Source: Eshraghiella sp050874365 (GTDB lineage Bacteria; Bacillota; Clostridia; Lachnospirales; Lachnospiraceae). Taken from it: a DNA stretch of 32,245 bases. The translations under genes and the position numbers were made by a program. Below are positions 8,204-16,177 of this stretch, one piece after another (the stretch's first letter is position 1; the number at the start of each line of letters is the position of its first letter). Location of the stretch: assembly GCA_050874365.1 (NCBI GenBank), contig JBNMKN010000007.1, forward strand, positions 1 through 32,245. Direction: 5' to 3'. Below the pieces are notes generated by a model. That model worked only from the letters and a program-made list of their open reading frames with translations. It did no database searches and was not told where the DNA came from.

Positions 8204-8645
8204 CTTTATCAATGTTTACCTCTGGCATAAGCTCGTCCGAGGTTTTCTTTAAAATTTTTTCGAGCAGCATTAGCTCTTCTTCCGAAAATTCTTCTTTCAT
8301 CCTGTCAGCGACCTCGGAAACATATCCAGAACTAAGATTATAGTAATTAAGATACTTTTCCGTCACTTCAAGGTGATATTCCCTCCTGTCGGATTCCGAC
8401 TGGATTTTCTTCAGATATCCTTTTTTCACAAGGGAATTAATCTTATACGCCGCATTTGGGGATGAAATCTGAATAAACGAGGCAAACTCGCTTACCGTGG
8501 GATTACCCATTGCCGCTATAATTTCTATGCAATAAGTCTCAACTGTTGTCAGAGAAGTTTCCCTGTTCTGAATTTTTTCAAAAAAAGATTTGTAAAAATG
8601 CAGTTTAAACTTTGTATATACATTTTCAAGTGCTTCATTTACCAC
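8193..8645 (-). CDS. MarR-family transcriptional regulator, FabT-like by context
   Basis: A 150-residue winged-helix regulator. The recognition region is in NPTVSEFASFIQISSPNAAY (about residues 53-72), followed by the wing KKGYLKKIQSESDRREYHLEVT, which has the DRR motif typical of MarR proteins. Helical ends form the dimer interface. The GTG start is supported by GGAG 7 bases upstream. It is the last gene after acpP, fabH and fabF, 13 bases behind fabF, which suggests control of fatty-acid synthesis like FabT in streptococci, where acyl-ACP is the co-repressor. A matching operator candidate lies upstream of acpP at 11123-11144. FabT identity is inferred from context; sequence alone supports only MarR family. 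Confidence 0.85.
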   Translation of the reverse strand: MVNEALENVYTKFKLHFYKSFFEKIQNRETSLTTVETYCIEIIAAMGNPTVSEFASFIQISSPNAAYKINSLVKKGYLKKIQSESDRREYHLEVTEKYLNYYNLSSGYVSEVADRMKEEFSEEELMLLEKILKKTSDELMPEVNIDKVAL

Positions 8646-8657
8646 GCTGATACTCCA

Positions 8658-9884
8658 TCAATATTTTTTAATAATAATGCTGGCATTATGTCCGCCAAAT
8701 CCGAGAGAATTGGACATAGCATATTCTATATCACGGTTTCTTCCTTCATTAGGCACAACATCAAGATCACAAAATTCATCAGGTGTTCTGTAATTAATTG
8801 TCGCAGGTACATATCCTTCTTTAACCGCAAGTGCTGTTATAATTGCTTCAACAGCTCCGCTGGCACCGAGAAGATGTCCTGTCATCGACTTGGTTGAACT
8901 CATCATTACAGTCTTTGCCGCATCACCGAAAGCAGTCTTGACAGCCATAGTCTCAACCTTATCATTCATCGGTGTTGATGTTCCGTGTGCGTTAATATAT
9001 GTAATCTTATCAGGTGTGATACCTGCATCCTTCATTGCAAGCTGCATACATTTTGCAGCTCCTCTTCCGTCTTCTGTAGGTGCGGTAATGTGATGTGCGT
9101 CACAGTTAGCTCCGTATCCCACAACTTCAGCATAAATCTTTGCATTTCTCTTTAATGCATGGTCAAGTTCTTCAAGTACAAGAATACCTGCACCCTCACC
9201 CATTACAAATCCGCTTCTTTCCTTATCAAAAGGAATAGACGCTCTCATAGGGTCTTCCGACTGGCACAATGCTTTGGATGTTGTAAAACCGCCTACGGCA
9301 ATTTCAGTAATTCCTGCTTCTGCTCCGCCGCATACCATAACATCGGCATAACCGTCACGAATCTGTCTGAAACTGTCGCCTACAGCATTGGTTCCACCGG
9401 CACAGGCAGTTACAACACAGGAACACATTCCCTGAAGATTGTGCTTTATTGCAATTCTTCCTGCTGCCATATTGGTAATTACAGATGGTATGAAATATGG
9501 TGATACTCTGTCAAAGCCTTTTTCAAGACCTTTTGAATACTCTTTTTCTATGGTAGAAATACCACCAATACCGCTTGACACGATTACTCCGCATTTATCT
9601 TCTTCTCCTTCAAAAGAAAGTCCGGAATCAGCAATGGCTTCATCTGCCGCTATCATAGCAAATGTACAGAAAAGATCCATTTTTCTTAAATCATGCTTAT
9701 CTACAAGTTCTTCAACAGGAAGATTCTTAACCTCGGCGGCTACCTTAACCTTTCTGTTGGAAATATCATATTTTGTTATCTTATCAATGCCGCACTTTCC
9801 CTCTTTGACTCCGGCCCACATCTCTTTAACCGTATTGCCAATAGGAGTTACAGCACCTATACCGGTAATAACTACTCGTCTCAT
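8658..9884 (-). CDS. fabF: 3-oxoacyl-ACP synthase II (FabF)
   Basis: Elongating condensing enzyme of type II fatty-acid synthesis, joining acyl groups with malonyl-ACP in the cytoplasm. The 408-residue length is typical. The Cys-His-His triad is visible: Cys161 in VVTACAGGTNA, His299 in NAHGTSTPMND and His336 in SMTGHLLGASG. The C-terminus SNSLGFGGHNASIIIKKY is characteristic. I chose ATG at 9884 (MRRVVITGIG), 7 bases after AGGA; ATG at 9887 is equally possible. A longer reading frame to 9923 would overlap fabH and add a non-homologous leader. It lies between fabH and the MarR gene and is probably co-transcribed with both. Confidence 0.95.
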   Translation of the reverse strand: MRRVVITGIGAVTPIGNTVKEMWAGVKEGKCGIDKITKYDISNRKVKVAAEVKNLPVEELVDKHDLRKMDLFCTFAMIAADEAIADSGLSFEGEEDKCGVIVSSGIGGISTIEKEYSKGLEKGFDRVSPYFIPSVITNMAAGRIAIKHNLQGMCSCVVTACAGGTNAVGDSFRQIRDGYADVMVCGGAEAGITEIAVGGFTTSKALCQSEDPMRASIPFDKERSGFVMGEGAGILVLEELDHALKRNAKIYAEVVGYGANCDAHHITAPTEDGRGAAKCMQLAMKDAGITPDKITYINAHGTSTPMNDKVETMAVKTAFGDAAKTVMMSSTKSMTGHLLGASGAVEAIITALAVKEGYVPATINYRTPDEFCDLDVVPNEGRNRDIEYAMSNSLGFGGHNASIIIKKY

Positions 9885-9909
9885 CATCGTTTCCTTTCTG
9901 CAATCCTTA

Positions 9910-10848
9910 TCAGATTTCCACAATCATACTTGCCCAGGTAAAACCTGCTCCAAACGTAGCAAGCAAAAGTCTCTTTCCTTTTTCAAGCATTCCCTGCTCG
10001 TACATCTCATCCAATGTAATAGGAATTGACGCTGCCGATGTATTGCCGTATCTGGCAATAACCTTAACAACCTTTTCCTCCGGAATATCCATTCTCTTAA
10101 CTACAGCATCTATGATTCTTTCGTTAGCCTGATGGCATACAACATAATCAATATCATCCATCGTATAACCTGACTGTTCAAGCACCTCAGCTGCTGCACT
10201 TCCCATACGCTTTACAGCATTTTTGAATGTCTTCTGTCCATCCATAAAAATATGTGCCTTGCCCATATTCTGTCCTGTACATCCGAGCACATCGGTAAGT
10301 CCTTCCGAACCCCATACAGAATACAATTCAGTACCTTCCTTAAGTTCTATAACGGTAGCACCTGCTCCGTCGCCGAAAAGCACGCATGTATTTCTGTCCT
10401 CCATATCAAGGCGGGTGGAAATCTGTTCGCTTCCTATAACAAGGGCATATCTCTCTTTGCTGTTCTGAAGAAGTGACGCCGCAACTTTAAGTCCGTATAC
10501 ATATCCTGCACACGCAGCATTAAGGTCAAAAGACGGAATATCCGTTCTAAGTCCCATTTTTTCATGTAATACACAAGCAATGGACGGTGTGGCATAATCA
10601 GGAGTAAATGTGGCTACTATAAGCATACCTATTTCACTCTTATCTATTCCCGCACGTTCTATTGCTGTATCAGCCGCTTTAAGTGCAAGTTCCCAGTTAG
10701 TCTCATTTTCACAGAAATGTCTCTCTTTGATACCTGTCTTTGAATATATCCATTCATCATTGGTATCCACGATTCTGCTAAGATCGTCATTGGTAACAAC
10801 CTTATCAGGTACCGCATGTCCTGTAGAAACTACCTTTATTCCTACCAT
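9910..10848 (-). CDS. fabH: 3-oxoacyl-ACP synthase III (FabH)
   Basis: Starts fatty-acid synthesis by condensing an acyl-CoA primer with malonyl-ACP. The 312-residue protein has the catalytic Cys113 in LNAACAGYVYGL, His239 in VVCHQANERIID and Asn269 in RYGNTSAASIP, all intact. AGGAG lies 8 bases before the ATG. It follows acpP by 11 bases and precedes fabF, so the protein substrate and both condensing enzymes come from one transcript. The remaining fatty-acid genes (fabD, fabG, fabZ, enoyl reductase, acetyl-CoA carboxylase) are not in this window and must be elsewhere. Confidence 0.96.
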   Translation of the reverse strand: MVGIKVVSTGHAVPDKVVTNDDLSRIVDTNDEWIYSKTGIKERHFCENETNWELALKAADTAIERAGIDKSEIGMLIVATFTPDYATPSIACVLHEKMGLRTDIPSFDLNAACAGYVYGLKVAASLLQNSKERYALVIGSEQISTRLDMEDRNTCVLFGDGAGATVIELKEGTELYSVWGSEGLTDVLGCTGQNMGKAHIFMDGQKTFKNAVKRMGSAAAEVLEQSGYTMDDIDYVVCHQANERIIDAVVKRMDIPEEKVVKVIARYGNTSAASIPITLDEMYEQGMLEKGKRLLLATFGAGFTWASMIVEI

Positions 10849-10859
10849 AATGCAATCTC

Positions 10860-11087
10860 CTAAATCTGGCTTTCTACAAATTCTACTATATCTTTAACTG
10901 TCTTAAGGTCAGCAATCTTATCTTCAGGAATTGTTATATCAAAAGCTTCTTCGATTGTCATACATAATTCTACAGCATCTAAAGAATCTGCTCCTAAATC
11001 ATCGATAAGGACAGCGTCCATTGTAATGATGTCTTCTCCGCAGCTTAATGTGTCGTTGATAATTTCTTTAACTTTGTCAAATACCAT
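10860..11087 (-). CDS. acpP: Acyl carrier protein
   Basis: Carries growing acyl chains on a 4'-phosphopantetheine arm. The 75-residue acidic protein has the modification site LGADSLDAVEL with Ser35, plus the usual helix III region FDITIPEDKI. AGGAG is 10 bases before the ATG. It is the first gene of the acpP-fabH-fabF-marR group, directly downstream of a palindrome that overlaps the likely promoter. The presence of fabH and fabF next to it argues that this is a fatty-acid ACP rather than a polyketide or teichoic-acid carrier. Confidence 0.95.
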   Translation of the reverse strand: MVFDKVKEIINDTLSCGEDIITMDAVLIDDLGADSLDAVELCMTIEEAFDITIPEDKIADLKTVKDIVEFVESQI

Positions 11088-11122
11088 TTTTAAAATTCTC
11101 CTATAAAAATAATTTAAAATAA

Positions 11123-11144
11123 TTATCTAAAAATATTTAGATAA
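11123..11144 (-). promoter_or_regulatory. Palindromic operator candidate overlapping the acpP promoter
   Basis: A perfect 9-bp inverted repeat, TTATCTAAA and TTTAGATAA, separated by 4 bases (AATA), lies about 36 bases upstream of the acpP ATG. On the minus strand a possible promoter is TTGTTT, a 16-base spacer and GATAAT, so the palindrome would cover the spacer and -10. It is not followed by a T tract in either direction and is separate from the terminator next to it. I infer that it is the binding site of the MarR-family protein encoded at the end of this operon; it does not match the FapR box I know. Confidence 0.55.
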
Positions 11145-11184
11145 AACAAAACAAGGTTATTTTATATGCTATAAATAACCTTGT
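11141..11184 (-). terminator. Intrinsic terminator of the EAL gene
   Basis: A perfect 12-bp stem (arms 11151-11162 and 11173-11184, ACAAGGTTATTT with its complement) encloses a 10-base loop. On the minus strand it is followed by TTTGTTTTAT. It lies 8 bases after the EAL stop codon and immediately before the acpP operator, insulating the fatty-acid cluster from upstream transcription. Confidence 0.88.
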
Positions 11185-11191
11185 CAAGTAA

Positions 11192-13087
11192 TTATTGTTT
11201 ATTATGCTGTTCATAATAATCTTTATTGTTTTTGTGAATAAAATCAAGATATTCTTCCTGCGATAAAGGCTTTGAAAAATAATATCCCTGTATGTACTGT
11301 ATTCCCAGTTCTTTCATGGTATCAAGCTGCTCCGCAGTCTCAACGCCCTCCGAAACAATATCAAGCTTCATGCCGTGAATCATGTGCATCGCCGCATCCA
11401 TTACATATTTAGCTTTGGTGCTTTCAAAGTACGCCGTTGTCATTTCTTTATCAAACTTAACGATATCCACAGGCATGTCTACTATGTAATTAAGATTGCT
11501 CTGACCTGTACCGAAATCATCCAACGAAAATCCTACGCCGTAATTTCTTAATGCAATCATGTTGGCTATAAGCTTCTTCTTAGAGGCAAGTGTGGCTGTC
11601 TCTGTAATTTCAAGATTGATGGTCTCACCCGATATATTATGCTTACGCATAATTTCAATAAATTCCTTTGCCAAATCTTCATGCTCACACTGGACTACGG
11701 AAAGATTGACTTCTATATACTCAAGTCCGTATTGAAGTACATCACTTGTCTCAATGAAAGTACAGACATTCTCAAAAATAATCTCTCCAAGTTTAAGAAT
11801 CGTGCCGTTGCGCTCCGCAATCTCAATAAATGTGGCGGGTGGTATAAGCTTTCCATTATCATCCCTTATTCTCACAAGTGCTTCCGCAGATGTAAAAATA
11901 TGCTTTTCGGTAGAATATATAGGCTGGTAATGAACTTCTATCCTGTTATTCTCAATAGCGTCATTAACCATCTTTTCAATCTTCTGGACTTCCATCATCT
12001 TGTCCCTGAAGGCTTCGTCAATTATAACACAGTTGTGCTCCGACATCTCGCTGCTTCTGTTAGCCTGACGGAACATATGAAGCATATCCTCAACATTATC
12101 GATTATGGCAGAATACGGCATATAAGATATGTAAGGTCTTAGTTCTTTTTTGCCGTAAAGGATATATCTTCTTCTGAGAAGTTCATACATCTTCTCCGCT
12201 TCTTCGGAATGTTTATATAAGATATATATGTCATTGTCATTTGTCTTAAATGCGAAAGTATTAGGTACATCCTTAAAAAGATTAATTATCTCGTCCTTAC
12301 ATTCGATAGTCTCTGATGCAGGTGCTTTATTAAAATCATCAAAGGTTACCATAATGAGTGAAAAATGCTCACCATTGCGGAAACGCTGGCTTACATACGG
12401 GCCAAATGTATTCTGGTTGAAAAGTCCTGTCTCCCTGTCAAGTGCCGACTCCGGATTCTCAAGCCTTATGTACACTACAAGCATTCCCAATGTAATTGCA
12501 AAGCTTACAATAAGCTGTCTCTTGTAAAACACCTGAATAACACATGCTGCAACCCACAGCATAACCCAGAAGCTCATAACTATGGCTCTGTCCTTGTTAA
12601 GCGTCTTACCGTATTTAACAAGCAATACTGCAGACTGGAGAGCGAATATGCACAGGAAAATATATGACACATAAAGGCTTAACCCCTTTGAGTACACTAC
12701 TTTTCCGTCTGATACAAATTCAATAGGTGCAACACATATTCCTATACAGACAATGGCAAAGCATATATACACGGCTATTTTGGAGCCCTTAAGGACTTTT
12801 CCCCTATCGTATACATTACTCATAATGTACATAAGACAACATCTGGCAACATTAACCACAGTTATAAGGTAAAACTTGGCTACTCCATTGACGATTCCTC
12901 TTCCGAAATAATCATACTTACTCATCATAAATATGGATATGATATCCACAAATACACACAGAACGGTAGAACATAATAAGTTAAAAAAGGCAAATTCCGA
13001 ATTGAGAAATACCTTTTTACAACTCAGATATAAATATATAATAACTATAAGAATCAACAGGCTGCAACACTGTATTGCTATATTCAT
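11192..13087 (-). CDS. Membrane EAL-domain c-di-GMP phosphodiesterase with degenerate GGDEF domain
   Basis: A 631-residue membrane protein. About seven to eight N-terminal helices (residues 1-205) form a putative sensor. A GGDEF-like domain follows (starting near LDRETGLFNQNTF), but its active-site loop reads TNDND (about 282-286), so cyclase activity is unlikely. The C-terminal EAL domain looks catalytically complete: EALVRI (E402), EVNLS (N461), LEITETA, DDFGTG (D523-D524), VKFDKE (K544), SEGVE (E580) and QGYYFSKPL. It should hydrolyse c-di-GMP to pGpG. I chose ATG 13087 (MNIAIQCC) because GGAG lies 7 bases upstream; the 22-residue upstream extension overlaps the promoter region. It has its own promoter and terminator. 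The signal sensed is unknown. Confidence 0.9.
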   Translation of the reverse strand: MNIAIQCCSLLILIVIIYLYLSCKKVFLNSEFAFFNLLCSTVLCVFVDIISIFMMSKYDYFGRGIVNGVAKFYLITVVNVARCCLMYIMSNVYDRGKVLKGSKIAVYICFAIVCIGICVAPIEFVSDGKVVYSKGLSLYVSYIFLCIFALQSAVLLVKYGKTLNKDRAIVMSFWVMLWVAACVIQVFYKRQLIVSFAITLGMLVVYIRLENPESALDRETGLFNQNTFGPYVSQRFRNGEHFSLIMVTFDDFNKAPASETIECKDEIINLFKDVPNTFAFKTNDNDIYILYKHSEEAEKMYELLRRRYILYGKKELRPYISYMPYSAIIDNVEDMLHMFRQANRSSEMSEHNCVIIDEAFRDKMMEVQKIEKMVNDAIENNRIEVHYQPIYSTEKHIFTSAEALVRIRDDNGKLIPPATFIEIAERNGTILKLGEIIFENVCTFIETSDVLQYGLEYIEVNLSVVQCEHEDLAKEFIEIMRKHNISGETINLEITETATLASKKKLIANMIALRNYGVGFSLDDFGTGQSNLNYIVDMPVDIVKFDKEMTTAYFESTKAKYVMDAAMHMIHGMKLDIVSEGVETAEQLDTMKELGIQYIQGYYFSKPLSQEEYLDFIHKNNKDYYEQHNKQ

Positions 13088-13121
13088 ATCATGTCTCCTT
13101 TCTCTCGCAAATATATGTATA

Positions 13122-13150
13122 ATTTTAACATAATATAGTCGATTTTTCAA
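13122..13150 (-). promoter_or_regulatory. Sigma-A promoter of the EAL gene
   Basis: On the minus strand TTGAAA (13150-13145) and TAAAAT (13127-13122) are separated by 17 bases; each matches five of six consensus positions. It lies about 35 bases upstream of the chosen ATG. A longer alternative start at 13153 would lie upstream of this promoter, which supports the shorter gene. Confidence 0.7.
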
Positions 13151-13166
13151 CAATCTTTATTACAAT

Positions 13167-13802
13167 TTATTTAATTTTATATCGTTTTGAAACACGTTTT
13201 TTTCTTCTTTTATGAAGCCCGTTTTCTTCCCTGTATCTGGCTATGGACTCTGCTATGGTTGTATAATCCCTTTCAAATAATTCATCACATATCTGTTTTT
13301 CAAGTATATCCTGTGGGACTTTTTCAAGTATCTTTGAAGCCACAAAAGCCTTGCTCTCCCTCTTATATTCGTGCATATTGTTAAGTTTCTGGATATGCGC
13401 CATTTCCTGACGCCACAGAATAGCAAGTTTATTGTCTATCTGCCCCTTAGGATTCTTTGAAGGTGCCCTGAGTTCGTAGAAATCAATACCTTTTTCCGTC
13501 TCTTCAACGGTTATAATTCCCCAGTATTCAGGCACATGTTCACTTATATGCGTTCCGTGTGTGCTTCCCACAACCACATAATTATAGTCGCAATAACGGT
13601 CATAGTCCTTAACCTGTCCGGACAGCCTTGCATAAGTATCGGCATCGCTTTTTATTTCGATGCCGATAAAATCTTTTTCTGTAATAATTAATATGTCAGC
13701 CCTTGAATTGCCCATGCGTTTTTCCTCGAATACACGGGTCTTGCTGTATTTTTCTTCAAAATACATAAACAAAGGCTCTCTTATATCTCTATCGTAAAGC
13801 AT
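13167..13802 (-). CDS. sce7726-family-like protein with PD-(D/E)XK nuclease-type core
   Basis: A 211-residue protein starting MLYDRDIREPLF. The core RADILIITEKDFIGIEIKSDADTYARL has Asp36, Glu49 and Lys51 in the spacing of a PD-(D/E)XK site, with Glu26/Glu27 upstream. It ends in QVKDYDRYCDYNYVVVG, the pattern I know from the sce7726 family. The C-terminal third is helical and ends in a very basic tail (HKRRKKRVSKRYKIK), which could contact nucleic acid. It overlaps the P-type ATPase gene by 14 bases and so is translationally coupled to it. Family assignment is from remembered motifs; the biological role of the family is unclear, and nuclease activity is inferred only. Confidence 0.7.
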   Translation of the reverse strand: MLYDRDIREPLFMYFEEKYSKTRVFEEKRMGNSRADILIITEKDFIGIEIKSDADTYARLSGQVKDYDRYCDYNYVVVGSTHGTHISEHVPEYWGIITVEETEKGIDFYELRAPSKNPKGQIDNKLAILWRQEMAHIQKLNNMHEYKRESKAFVASKILEKVPQDILEKQICDELFERDYTTIAESIARYREENGLHKRRKKRVSKRYKIK

Positions 13803-16158
13803 TTTTCTTCTTTCTCATTCTGTTCTGTATAAATTCCACAAATAGCGTTATATATCTGAACATTGATTCAGCCGCAAAAGCAAATACAATCGTGAGCAAT
13901 ATACATATATTGGACATGTCGCTCATCGCAAAGAGACTGTCAAGGAACAGTCCACAGAACGCAAGTCCGAAAATGTTAAGTGCAAGTATTCCGTATTTGA
14001 ATTTGTTAAACGGATGACTGATTTTAATCATAATCATGAACCCGACAACGGCAATAAGCAACGTTGAAGCGGTAGCTATATCCGCAGACGGGATATTAAA
14101 GACATGACCGCATATAACAAGTGCCGATACCGCAAAGAAATCCGTCAATCCTGCGGGCAGTGCCTTTAGCATCACGTTTCCAAGGAAATGACCTTCAATT
14201 CTTGATTTGTTAGGTTCAAGTGCAAGTAAAAATCCCGGAATTCCGATTGTAAACATACTTATGAGCGATACCTGTGAAGGCATTAACGGATATGATATCA
14301 TCAATACCGTAGAGAATATCGTCAGTAATAAAGAAAAAATATTTTTTACAAGGAAAAGACTTGCGGAACGCTGCACATTATTAACAACCCTACGTCCCTC
14401 AAGAACGATTTCAGGCATTCTTGAGAAATCCGAATCAAGGAGTACAATCTGTGCCGCCTGTGCTGTCGCTTCACTTCCCGACGCCATTGCAACACTGCAG
14501 TCCGCATCCTTTAAGGCAAGGATATCATTTACACCGTCACCCGTCATTGCAACGGTGTGTCCCTGCATTTTAAGGGCTTTCACAAACTGCTGCTTCTGCT
14601 TAGGCGTAACTCTTCCGAATACCGTATATTTAGCGATTGCCTCTGAAATCATCAGATTGTCGGTAAGTGTGGAAGCGTCAACATATTTCTCCGCATTTTC
14701 TATTCCCGCCTGTCTTGCGACCTCGGATACGGTCACAGGGTTATCACCCGATATGACTTTAATGGCAACGCCCTGCTCCTTGAAATAAGTAAAGGTCTCC
14801 ACGGCGTTATCTCGTATCTCATTTGCAAGAACAACAAAACCAAGTGGAAGTATCTCACCGTCAACCACGCCGTCTTCTGTCAGTCTTTCGGCTTTCGCAA
14901 GCACGATTACCCTGTAGCCCTTTGTTGTATATTGGTTAATATCGTCTTTTAAATTATTAAATCCTGTTTTAACAATAAATTCAGGTGCACCAAGCACATA
15001 ACAATCACCGCCAAATGCCATGGCACCGTATTTTACTGTTGAATTAAAAGGATATACTCTTGTGGCAGTTCTCTTGCTGTCTTTAATGTTATTGACATTG
15101 AGATAATTTTTTAATGCTGCTGCCGTTGCGTTATTATCGATTGATGACATAACATAATCGGCAAAAACCTCGTTCATTGAATCATCATAAGACACAACTT
15201 CGGTTACCGTCATCTCCGGTTTGGTTATTGTTCCTGTCTTATCAACGCAGAGAATATCTACCCTTGCAAGGGATTCGATACTCTTCATATCGTGTAAAAG
15301 TACCTTATCCTTGGCAAGCTTCATCATACTGACAGCCAGTGCCAGCGTAGTAAGAAGATAAAGTCCCTCCGGAATAAGACCGATTATTGAAGCAACCATT
15401 GATGTTATGCTTGTTCTGAAAGATGCATGGCGGAATGCAAATGACTGCACGAAAAGGATAACACTCATAGGTATTATGATAATACCGATAACCTTCACAA
15501 ACATGTTAATAGAACGTATCATCTCAGACTCTTCGCCCTTTTTCAAAGCTTTGGCTTCATTAGTGAGTTTGGAAATGTATGAATCGTTACCTACCCTTGT
15601 AAGCCTCGCATAACCTTCACCCGATACAACAAAGCTTCCCGACAGAAGTTCTTCATTCTCTCTCTTCACTATTCCGTCAGCTTCACCTGTAAGCATGGAT
15701 TCATTAACGGTTATTTCACCTGAAACAACCACACAATCGGCACATATAGCGTCTCCTGAAGAAAGCCATACAAGGTCATCGATAACAAGTTCTTCCGCCG
15801 TTACCTTTTGTCTCTTGCCGTCCCTTACAACAACAGCGTGGCCTGCGTTAAGTATTTTCATTTTATCCAGAGTCTTTTTCGCACGAAGCTCCTGAACAAT
15901 TCCAATTAAAATATTGCCCAAAATAATAGGGAGGAATGTTAAGTCCCTGAAGGCTCCGGCAATACATAAAAGCACGGTTATAACAAGGAATATAAGGTTA
16001 AAGTACGTCAAAAGATTATCACGGATTATCTTACCCGTTGTTCTGTCAGAACTGTCATCCGCAATATTAATTTTACCTGCTTCAATCCTCGCATTAACTT
16101 CCGCAGCAGTAAGTCCGTTAAATTCCGAATTTATATTATTTTCAACGTTGTTGTCCAT
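13789..16158 (-). CDS. P-type cation-transporting ATPase, CtpE-like
   Basis: A 789-residue membrane pump that should move a cation using ATP. The actuator motif LTGEADG (about 156-162), phosphorylation site CVDKTGTITKPE (Asp306) and hinge MTGDGVNDILALKDADCSVAMASGSEA are all intact. About ten membrane segments are present. The intramembrane motif before the phosphorylation domain is LIPEGLYLLTTLALAVS, resembling the CtpE/calcium-type branch and unlike the CPC motif of heavy-metal pumps. It lacks N-terminal metal-binding domains. Calcium or another divalent ion is the likely substrate by analogy, not shown here. GGAGG is 4-5 bases before the ATG. It sits between the LRR protein (19-base gap) and the nuclease-like gene (overlap), within a run of five close genes. 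Confidence 0.9.
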   Translation of the reverse strand: MDNNVENNINSEFNGLTAAEVNARIEAGKINIADDSSDRTTGKIIRDNLLTYFNLIFLVITVLLCIAGAFRDLTFLPIILGNILIGIVQELRAKKTLDKMKILNAGHAVVVRDGKRQKVTAEELVIDDLVWLSSGDAICADCVVVSGEITVNESMLTGEADGIVKRENEELLSGSFVVSGEGYARLTRVGNDSYISKLTNEAKALKKGEESEMIRSINMFVKVIGIIIIPMSVILFVQSFAFRHASFRTSITSMVASIIGLIPEGLYLLTTLALAVSMMKLAKDKVLLHDMKSIESLARVDILCVDKTGTITKPEMTVTEVVSYDDSMNEVFADYVMSSIDNNATAAALKNYLNVNNIKDSKRTATRVYPFNSTVKYGAMAFGGDCYVLGAPEFIVKTGFNNLKDDINQYTTKGYRVIVLAKAERLTEDGVVDGEILPLGFVVLANEIRDNAVETFTYFKEQGVAIKVISGDNPVTVSEVARQAGIENAEKYVDASTLTDNLMISEAIAKYTVFGRVTPKQKQQFVKALKMQGHTVAMTGDGVNDILALKDADCSVAMASGSEATAQAAQIVLLDSDFSRMPEIVLEGRRVVNNVQRSASLFLVKNIFSLLLTIFSTVLMISYPLMPSQVSLISMFTIGIPGFLLALEPNKSRIEGHFLGNVMLKALPAGLTDFFAVSALVICGHVFNIPSADIATASTLLIAVVGFMIMIKISHPFNKFKYGILALNIFGLAFCGLFLDSLFAMSDMSNICILLTIVFAFAAESMFRYITLFVEFIQNRMRKKKNALR

Positions 16159-16177
16159 ATATCCTCCAAAATGTTAT

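Noticed and set aside
9885..9923. Longer fabF start (MWKSDKDCRKET)
   Set aside because: It would overlap fabH, lacks a fitting ribosome binding site and adds residues not seen in FabF proteins.
9439..10029. 196-residue plus-strand frame across fabF and fabH
   Set aside because: Antisense to two well-supported genes, Ser/Pro-rich composition and no ribosome binding site or recognisable domain.
11123..11184. CRISPR-like or riboswitch structure upstream of acpP
   Set aside because: The two inverted repeats differ in sequence and are explained as a terminator and an operator; no repeated spacer pattern or leader structure is present.
11639..12142. 167-residue plus-strand frame within the EAL gene
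   Set aside because: Antisense to conserved EAL motifs; no plausible homology.
13088..13153. Longer start for the EAL protein
   Set aside because: It begins upstream of the good promoter at 13122-13150 and lacks a ribosome binding site, unlike the ATG at 13087.
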